From the NCBI GenBank assembly GCA_902768605.1, contig CACXLY010000045.1, positions 1-37,851 on the forward strand: a DNA stretch of 37,851 nucleotides, read 5' to 3'. The stretch is from an uncultured Bacteroidales bacterium. GTDB lineage: Bacteria; Bacteroidota; Bacteroidia; Bacteroidales; Bacteroidaceae. Positions 32,777-37,851 of this stretch are shown here, in pieces. Below the pieces are notes generated by a model. That model saw nothing but the letters and a program-made list of their open reading frames with translations, did no database searches and had not been told where the DNA came from. A program made the translations under genes and the position numbers. The number at the start of each line of letters is the position of its first letter. The stretch's first letter is position 1.

Positions 32777-32807
32777 TTTGTTTTTTGCTCAGTTATTCGT
32801 AACTTTG
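32777..32807 (+). promoter_or_regulatory. Bacteroidota-type promoter of the cobalamin riboswitch/btuB unit
   Basis: TTTG at 32777-32780 and TAACTTTG at 32800-32807 are spaced by 19 bp, just before the riboswitch. Confidence 0.7.
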
Positions 32808-32810
32808 CAG

Positions 32811-33035
32811 CGCAAATGGTGATACCCGTGCTTCCTGTGGCCCTTTAGGGGGAGAAAGGGAGTAGGGTAGAGAGGGAATCCGGTGGAATGCCGGAGCAGT
32901 GCCCGCTACTGTATTTGCCTTCTTAGTGCAGCGCACATGACGTCACTGGGACAGCTTCCTGGGAAGACGCGCTGCCGGGCAAGAGCCAGGAAACCTGCCG
33001 TTTCGCAAATAAGAACAAGCATCCTCGGGACAAGG
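32811..33035 (+). promoter_or_regulatory. Cobalamin riboswitch
   Basis: The core matches the B12 (Cbl) aptamer: GGGAATCCGGTGGAATGCCG, then GCAGTGCCCGCTACTGTA, and the B12 box GAGCCAGGAAACCTGCC near 32986, with the P1 strands around 32815 and 33015. It precedes the btuB-like receptor gene by about 180 bp and should reduce its expression when cobalamin is plentiful. A C/G-rich CCCTTTAGGGGGAG segment at 32850 looks like a repeat of the family found in pyrF sitting in a peripheral arm. Exact ends need a covariance search. Confidence 0.92.
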
Positions 33036-33175
33036 ATGAACGGACCCCCCAACCCCCTTTAGGGGGAGAGAGTGAGATGTATGACGTTAGATGTATGACG
33101 TTAGATGTATGATGTATGACGTAAGATGTACTATGTGCAATATACATGTACTATGTACAATGTTGGCGTATGGTG
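33036..33175. repeat. Low-complexity repeat spacer before btuB
   Basis: CCCCCCAACCCCCTTTAGGGG (33043-33066) is followed by tandem GATGTATGACGTTA units of about 14 bp (33077-33130) and ATGTACTATGTACAAT runs (33139-33165). The riboswitch expression platform would have to operate across this stretch. Confidence 0.5.
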
Positions 33176-33214
33176 TGCCTTTTATGGGCGCATTATAACT
33201 ATGCATTCATAACT

Positions 33215-35344
33215 ATGAACTATGAATTAATAAAATACTATCTGCAAGCGATTCTGGCTACCGTATTGGCATTTGCTGTGACAGCAGGTGCCAATGCGCA
33301 GAGTCCAAAGACGACGGGCGACGGGCGACGGACGACTGCTGACGGACTGCTGACGAATGATTCCATTCGTGAGCTGTACGAGGTGACGGTGACGTCGAAG
33401 GTGCCGGTTCGCACGATTGCGACGTCGCAGACGCTTGGCGGCGCTGACCTGCAGGCCTTGAGCACGACGTCGGTGGCTGATGCCTTGAAGTACTTTGCGG
33501 GCGTGCAGATCAAGGACTACGGCGGGTTGGGCGGACTGAAGACCATCAACGTCCGTTCGCTCGGCGCCCAGCATGTGGGCGTTTACGTCGATGGTATCCG
33601 CCTAACGAACGCGCAGAACGGTACCGTCGACCTTGGCAAGTTCTCGCTCTCCTCCATGGAAACCGTGTCGCTCTATAACGCCAACAAGCTCGACTACTGC
33701 CAGTCGGCCAGCGAGTACGCCTCGGGTGCGACGGTCTATCTGCAGACCAAGCGGCCCACGCACGACTCGCTCTCCGTGCAGCTCCGCAACGCCTCGTTCT
33801 TTACCTGGATGGCAAAGGTGAACGGACAGTTCTCGTGGCGAGGCTGGCAAGGCTTCGTCGATGGTGAGTACTGCTCGAGCCGAGGCAACTATCCCTTCCG
33901 TTATCATTCCGAATACGAAGACACCGTGGGACGCCGCGCGAACAGCGACATCCGCTACGGTCGCGTGGAGGCAGCCCTGTTCCGTGGCGGCTTCTCGTCG
34001 CACGTCTATTATTACGACAGCGAGCGCGGCTGCCCGGGCGGCATCGTGCGGCGCTTGTCGGACAAGTACACGAACGTAGGCAGGGAGTGGGACCGCGACT
34101 TCTTCGTGCAGGCGAGCTATCAGGAGCAGCCCCTCAAGTGGCTTCGCTACAAGGCGAACGCCAAGTATGCGAACGAGTATCTGCGCTACAACACGAAGTA
34201 TCCGGAGAATCAGAACACGGCTCGCGTGGATAATCATTACCGTCAGCAAGACGCTTACGGAGCCCTTTGCGCCGCTTTCATGCCGTGGAGCTGGCTGTCG
34301 CTCTCGTCGAGCTACGACATCCGATACAGCATCATGAAGGCCGACCTGAAGCGCTTCGAGGACGTGAAGCGCGTGGACCAAAAGCTTGTCTTTGCGGCGC
34401 AGGCGAGTTGGAAAGGCCTCCAGGCAGCAGCGTCGGCCCTGCACCAGCGCTACAGCGACTGGACGTTTGTGCAGGCAGGAGCCGCCGACCCGATAGACAT
34501 GTGGACGCCCGCGGTGTCGCTCGCCTACACGTTCTGCGGTCTGACCGTGCGCGGCTGGTACAAGGAAATCTTCCGCGCGCCGACACTCAACGACCTTTAC
34601 TACACGCAGGTGGGCAACCGCAACCTGAAGCCCGAGGACACGAAGCAGCTGAACCTCGGCGTGGAATATCATTATAGCAACGGGAGAGGTAAGATGGATG
34701 ATGGGAGAGGTAAGATGGATGATGGAAGAGGTAAGATGGATGATGGGAGAGGTAAGATGGACAACGGACGACGGACAACGGTCAATCGTGGTCGTTGGGC
34801 TTTCGATGCGCAGGCCGACATTTATCGCAACAAGATAGAGAACCGCATTGTCTGCCTGCCGCTTAAGGGCACCTACACCTGGTCGATGATGAACTACGGC
34901 GAGACCTTCTGCCGCGGACTGAACGCGACACTCAAGGGGCACTACATGACGAAGCAATGGCACTTCTCGCTCCTCTCGTCGATTACGTGGCAGCGGGACG
35001 TCGACCGCACCGACCCGACGGATGAAGACATGTACAACAAGCCGATATGCTACTCGCCGACCTTCTCGACGGGCCTCACGGGAATAGTTGGCTGGCGCAC
35101 TTTGCAGTTCACGACATCGTACCTCTATGTGGGCGAAAGGATGTGGAGCAAGGCAGACCCCGAGGACATCCTCGAGCCGTATCACAACGTCGATATGAAA
35201 CTCTCCTACACCCACAACATCGGGAAGACCTCGCTGGGACTCTGCATGGAGGTCTGCGACGTGCTCGACATCCAGTACGAACACTTGCCGCGCTACCCGA
35301 TGCCGGGCAGGAACTACAAGCTCACACTATCATTTGGAATTTAA
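33215..35344 (+). CDS. btuB: TonB-dependent vitamin B12 receptor (BtuB-like)
   Basis: A 709-residue outer-membrane receptor with signal peptide (ending ANAQS). The plug domain is clear: YEVTVTSKVPVRTI, LQALSTTSVADALKYFAGVQIKDYGGLGGLKTINVRSLG, VGVYVDGIRLTNAQNG. The barrel follows, ending YKLTLSFGI with an aromatic/hydrophobic end. The cobalamin riboswitch upstream indicates corrinoid uptake. Two low-complexity stretches are encoded by repeats: KTTGDGRRTTADGLLTND after the signal peptide and four 7-residue GRGKMDD units near residues 490-517 in a likely extracellular loop. I chose ATG 33215 because it gives the signal peptide. Downstream BtuG-like and further secreted proteins complete a Bacteroidota-type B12 system. 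Confidence 0.92.
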   Translation: MNYELIKYYLQAILATVLAFAVTAGANAQSPKTTGDGRRTTADGLLTNDSIRELYEVTVTSKVPVRTIATSQTLGGADLQALSTTSVADALKYFAGVQIKDYGGLGGLKTINVRSLGAQHVGVYVDGIRLTNAQNGTVDLGKFSLSSMETVSLYNANKLDYCQSASEYASGATVYLQTKRPTHDSLSVQLRNASFFTWMAKVNGQFSWRGWQGFVDGEYCSSRGNYPFRYHSEYEDTVGRRANSDIRYGRVEAALFRGGFSSHVYYYDSERGCPGGIVRRLSDKYTNVGREWDRDFFVQASYQEQPLKWLRYKANAKYANEYLRYNTKYPENQNTARVDNHYRQQDAYGALCAAFMPWSWLSLSSSYDIRYSIMKADLKRFEDVKRVDQKLVFAAQASWKGLQAAASALHQRYSDWTFVQAGAADPIDMWTPAVSLAYTFCGLTVRGWYKEIFRAPTLNDLYYTQVGNRNLKPEDTKQLNLGVEYHYSNGRGKMDDGRGKMDDGRGKMDDGRGKMDNGRRTTVNRGRWAFDAQADIYRNKIENRIVCLPLKGTYTWSMMNYGETFCRGLNATLKGHYMTKQWHFSLLSSITWQRDVDRTDPTDEDMYNKPICYSPTFSTGLTGIVGWRTLQFTTSYLYVGERMWSKADPEDILEPYHNVDMKLSYTHNIGKTSLGLCMEVCDVLDIQYEHLPRYPMPGRNYKLTLSFGI
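34682..34765 (+). repeat. 21-bp tandem repeat inside btuB (four units)
   Basis: Units start at 34682, 34703, 34724 and 34745; each is GGGAGAGGTAAGATGGATGAT with few changes, coding for GRGKMDD. Being a multiple of three, copy-number change keeps the frame. ACGGACGACGGACAACGG follows directly. Confidence 0.85.
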
Positions 35345-35430
35345 AACAATTCATAATTCTTAATTCATAATTCATAATTCACCTTCTTAATTCATAATTC
35401 TTAATTCATAATTCATAATTAACGTCGCGC
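35345..35430. repeat. TTCATAATTC-type repeat spacer
   Basis: Tandem AATTCATAATTCTTAATTC units fill the btuB to btuG-like gap. The same type lies before both small cassette genes (27473, 30254). Confidence 0.6.
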
Positions 35431-35438
35431 AAAGAACG

Positions 35439-36740
35439 ATGAACACAATGAAACGACTCATAACCTTCCTTTTCCTTACATTATTAATATATAACGCGCG
35501 CGCGCAGGAGCGGGTCATCCTCCTGAACGAGGGCATGTGGCAGGCTGATAACGGTCGGCTCAGCTACTTCGAGAACGGCGCCATCGTCAGCAACCAGTGG
35601 TTTCGCGACAGGAATGGCTACAAGCTTGGCGACACGCCGAACGACATCATACAAATCAACCCTGACCTCATCGCCATTGCCATCAACTGGTCGAACATCG
35701 TTCAGTTCATCCGTCCCGACGGCGTCGCAGTGGCCGCCACAGAGGACATCCCCAACAACCGCCGCCTTTGCACCGACGGCCAGTACGTCTATGTGACGAG
35801 CTACGGCCACGAGTGCGAGACCATCTACGGCACGACGTACTTCGACCGAGGTTTCGTGGCGAAGATAGACCTGAGCAGCTTCAAGGTGGTTGCCACCTGC
35901 GAGGTGGGCTACGAGCCCGAGGGCATCGCGCTCTACGAGGGCCGTCTCTTCGTGGCCAACACCGGCGGGTATGCGGAGCAGGAAGGCGACCACGACTTCG
36001 AGACGACGGTGAGCGTCATCAACGCCGCCACGATGACCCTGGAGCAGAACATCGACACGGGCATCCCCAACCTGTATGGCGAGATGTCGCAGAGCGGCAG
36101 GTACCTCTGCCTCAATTCGCCCGGCAACTACTACGAGACGCCTCCCTGCGGCCTTATCTTCGACTGCAAGCGGGCGCTGAGAGGCGAGCCCTGCTTCGTC
36201 GTCTTCAACTATCCCGCCACCTACAATACGACGACCCTCGACGGCAAGTTCCTCGTCGTCGGCTCCGCATTCTCTTATCTCACAGGACAATACGAGTTCT
36301 CCCAACTCACCATAGAGCCTTGGACGATGATGACGACGGGCGGCCAGCGCGGCCTTGAGCAGTCGCTGCCGGGCACGATGCAGGCCGACTTCATGAACAT
36401 GGTGCAACCCTATGGCATCTACGTCAACCCGTACACGGGCTACATATACGGCACCGACGCCGGCAGCTTCGAAGGCGCGGGCTATCTCTACCAGTGGTCG
36501 CCCGACGGCCAACTGCTTGGCCAGCATAGGGTTTACATCAATCCCGGCCACTTCCTCGCTTTGCCTCCGGCCGACTGGGCGAGCGGCGTCGGAACAATTC
36601 AAAATTCAAAATTCAAAGTTCAAAATGATATCTACGACCTGCAAGGACGAAGAATCGACAACCTCAACCAGAGGAAAGAGGGAACTATATACATAAAAAA
36701 TGGACGAAAGGCACTGTACACAAGTCCGCGAGGCAGATAA
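35439..36740 (+). CDS. Secreted beta-propeller protein, BtuG-like (YncE/DUF5074 type)
   Basis: A 433-residue secreted protein with signal peptide (MKRLITFLFLTLLIYNARAQ). The rest has propeller-like repeats (VYVTSYGHECETIYG, FVAKIDLSSFKVVATCEVGYEPEGIALYEGRLFVANTGG, TVSVINAATMTLEQNIDTG, YLYQWSPDGQLLGQH) of the YncE/DUF5074 type. BtuG of Bacteroides is a surface cobalamin-binding propeller encoded next to BtuB, so the position and fold support a B12-capturing partner. Unlike Bacteroides BtuG it shows no lipobox; it ends with IYDLQGRRIDNLNQRKEGTIYIKNGRKAL, a C-terminal segment of the type seen on the cassette proteins. An AATTCAAAATTCAAAGTTC repeat encodes the linker just before that tail. Confidence 0.82.
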   Translation: MNTMKRLITFLFLTLLIYNARAQERVILLNEGMWQADNGRLSYFENGAIVSNQWFRDRNGYKLGDTPNDIIQINPDLIAIAINWSNIVQFIRPDGVAVAATEDIPNNRRLCTDGQYVYVTSYGHECETIYGTTYFDRGFVAKIDLSSFKVVATCEVGYEPEGIALYEGRLFVANTGGYAEQEGDHDFETTVSVINAATMTLEQNIDTGIPNLYGEMSQSGRYLCLNSPGNYYETPPCGLIFDCKRALRGEPCFVVFNYPATYNTTTLDGKFLVVGSAFSYLTGQYEFSQLTIEPWTMMTTGGQRGLEQSLPGTMQADFMNMVQPYGIYVNPYTGYIYGTDAGSFEGAGYLYQWSPDGQLLGQHRVYINPGHFLALPPADWASGVGTIQNSKFKVQNDIYDLQGRRIDNLNQRKEGTIYIKNGRKALYTSPRGR

Positions 36741-36746
36741 AGTGGA

Positions 36747-36834
36747 TTGCTGCATGGCGATGCAGCAATTGCTTCGTCGCCATGCAGCAATTGCTTTGTC
36801 GCCATGCAGCAATCAATCCCACGTGAAGGGACGA
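36747..36834. repeat. 22-bp-period tandem array, locus 5
   Basis: Units start at 36747, 36769, 36791 and 36813, exactly 22 bp apart. Units 1-3 begin TTGCT and end ATGCAGCAA; unit 1 is an almost perfect palindrome (TTGCTGCAT, GGCG, ATGCAGCAA). Unit 4 contains CCCACGTGAAGG, the motif of the array at 15459. It lies straight after the BtuG-like stop. Confidence 0.78.
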
Positions 36835-36941
36835 GCCGCGAAAGGCGATGCACAGGCCTCTGCAAGCAAATGAAAGAAGCAACGACAAACAATAGAATAA
36901 CTCAAGTCTCGGGAGTTAAAGAAGTCAATGAAGTTAAAGAA

Positions 36942-37037
36942 GTTAAAGGACGATACCTTTGGATGCGGTGTGCATAACGAATTAAGAATTAAGAATTAAA
37001 GATTAAGAATGGGCTGCAAAAGCTATTGACCTTTGAC
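36942..37037. repeat. 96-bp dispersed element, copy B
   Basis: The second copy of the element at 22346, of equal length, again starting GTTAAAGGACGATACC and containing GATGCGGTGTGCATAACG and GGCTGCAAAAGCTATTG. The right terminal repeat has decayed (GACCTTTGAC). It lies before the last gene. Confidence 0.75.
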
Positions 37038-37144
37038 TTCCCCAAGCGAGCATAGCGAGCTAACTACTTTAACATCTTTAACCTCCAAGTATCCGAAACA
37101 ATCGAAACATAAAATAATAACTCTTAACCCTAATTATTAACAAC

Positions 37145-37851
37145 ATGAAGAAGTATTTACTGAGCATTCTCGGGCTGACAATGTTGGCCACGAGTAATGT
37201 CTTTGCCACCGAAGTGACGGTGACAATGAATGCGAAAAGCAAGCTGATTCAGTCGTTGGTCAACATTGCGACCAGCGAAAGTGTGAGTGTGGGCGAGCCC
37301 ACCAGCAACAAGTACACGTTCGAGGCTCCCGATGGCTCCTACCTGCTGACAGCCACGGCAGGCGACGGCGAAACGGTGAGCGGCACCATCCAGCTCGACA
37401 TCGATGCCGACCACACCGCCTTCACCATCTACTCCCCCGAGGTGCGTGTGAAGAACACAGATTGGGTCTATGGCACCGACTACAGTCTGAACCTCCTGGT
37501 TACCACGAAGGAAGGTAAGACGGTGAACACCACGATGGGCGAGTACACCAGCGGCAACAAGATGTTCCTCGTCTTCGACGGCAACACCTATTACCTCGAC
37601 CTCGTTCCCTCCGAAGCCCGTCAGGCCGAGGGCTACCTGACGGCCACCTATTCGGGTACCGTCAACTTCAACAACACCATACAGGCCGAGGCCCCGATGG
37701 GCTACGCGTACAGCGTCACGGTGCCTGCAGGAGCCACCTGCTTCATTGGCACCAAGTCGGCTCACTTCGTGAAGTTCAAGGAGGTAGCGCCTGAAAGCAT
37801 CACCGACGGCGGCACGGTCTATAACTACATCCTTGCTGACAAACAGCAGTA
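37145..37851 (+). CDS. Secreted protein of unknown function, cut by window end
   Basis: An open frame runs from the ATG to the end of the window (235 codons so far). A signal peptide (MKKYLLSILGLTMLATSNVFA) leads into a Thr/Ser-rich, beta-strand-like region, with no motif that I recognise. Phrases such as VYGTDYSLNLLVTTKEGKTVN and SVTVPAGATCFIGTKSAHFV suggest beta-sandwich modules. It follows the BtuG-like gene in the same orientation after a repeat-filled 400-bp gap, so it may belong to the B12 uptake locus, in which Bacteroidota often encode extra surface proteins. The C-terminus is missing, so no anchoring signal can be judged. Confidence 0.7.
   Translation, partial: MKKYLLSILGLTMLATSNVFATEVTVTMNAKSKLIQSLVNIATSESVSVGEPTSNKYTFEAPDGSYLLTATAGDGETVSGTIQLDIDADHTAFTIYSPEVRVKNTDWVYGTDYSLNLLVTTKEGKTVNTTMGEYTSGNKMFLVFDGNTYYLDLVPSEARQAEGYLTATYSGTVNFNNTIQAEAPMGYAYSVTVPAGATCFIGTKSAHFVKFKEVAPESITDGGTVYNYILADKQQ

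Overview
The window looks like a chromosome segment from a Bacteroidales bacterium, most likely Prevotellaceae. The reasons are the LpxC-FabZ fusion gene, a run of promoters of the Bacteroidota type (TTG or TTTG, 19-21 bp, TAnnTTTG) without Shine-Dalgarno dependence, a tRNA without encoded CCA, secreted proteins ending in a Prevotella-type 'IYNLxGQR...GINIVNGKKI' tail, and a gene order (purM, prfA, pyrF, lpxD, lpxC-fabZ, lpxA, pRiA4b-ORF3-like, miaA, PBP1) known from this order. The genus is inferred, not proven.

Layout. (1) 1-2300: AT-rich end of an integrated element, with a helix-turn-helix recombinase remnant, a tyrosine integrase with its own promoter and terminator, and putative arm-type integrase sites, abutting the 3' end of tRNA-Ser(UGA). 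(2) 2300-15400: core housekeeping block with a 49-residue small protein, an outer-membrane protein, purM, small membrane proteins, prfA, pyrF, the lipid A first steps (lpxD, lpxC-fabZ, lpxA), miaA and a bifunctional penicillin-binding protein. (3) 15400-19400, minus strand: a two-gene unit of a HEAT-like/DUF1080 secreted protein and a Tat-type Gfo/Idh/MocA oxidoreductase, resembling the oxidative (3-keto) glycoside cleavage pathway. (4) 19500-25150: a NOL1/NOP2/Sun-type RNA methyltransferase, then manC, gmd and fcl (GDP-mannose to GDP-L-fucose), with a GxxExxY protein between gmd and fcl. (5) 25150-31300: an AT-richer accessory region with two paralogous cassettes, each made of a secreted beta-rich protein, a 60-residue acidic small protein and a near-identical terminator, embedded in arrays of a 9-bp-based repeat set at a strict 60-bp period. 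(6) 31300-32460: a small protein/PIN-domain pair and a lipoprotein. (7) 32500-37851: cobalamin riboswitch, BtuB-like TonB receptor, BtuG-like beta-propeller protein, and the start of another secreted protein cut by the window end.

The most unusual aspect is repeat ecology. At five intergenic loci there are tandem arrays with an exact 22-bp period but different sequences, several with palindromic units. Other repeat families form 60-bp-period CRISPR-like (but not CRISPR) arrays, a 96-bp element present twice, a 212-bp inverted-repeat element, and short palindromic or tandem repeats that sit in frame inside purM, pyrF, the RNA methyltransferase, btuB and the btuG-like gene. None of the repeat families could be compared with databases here.
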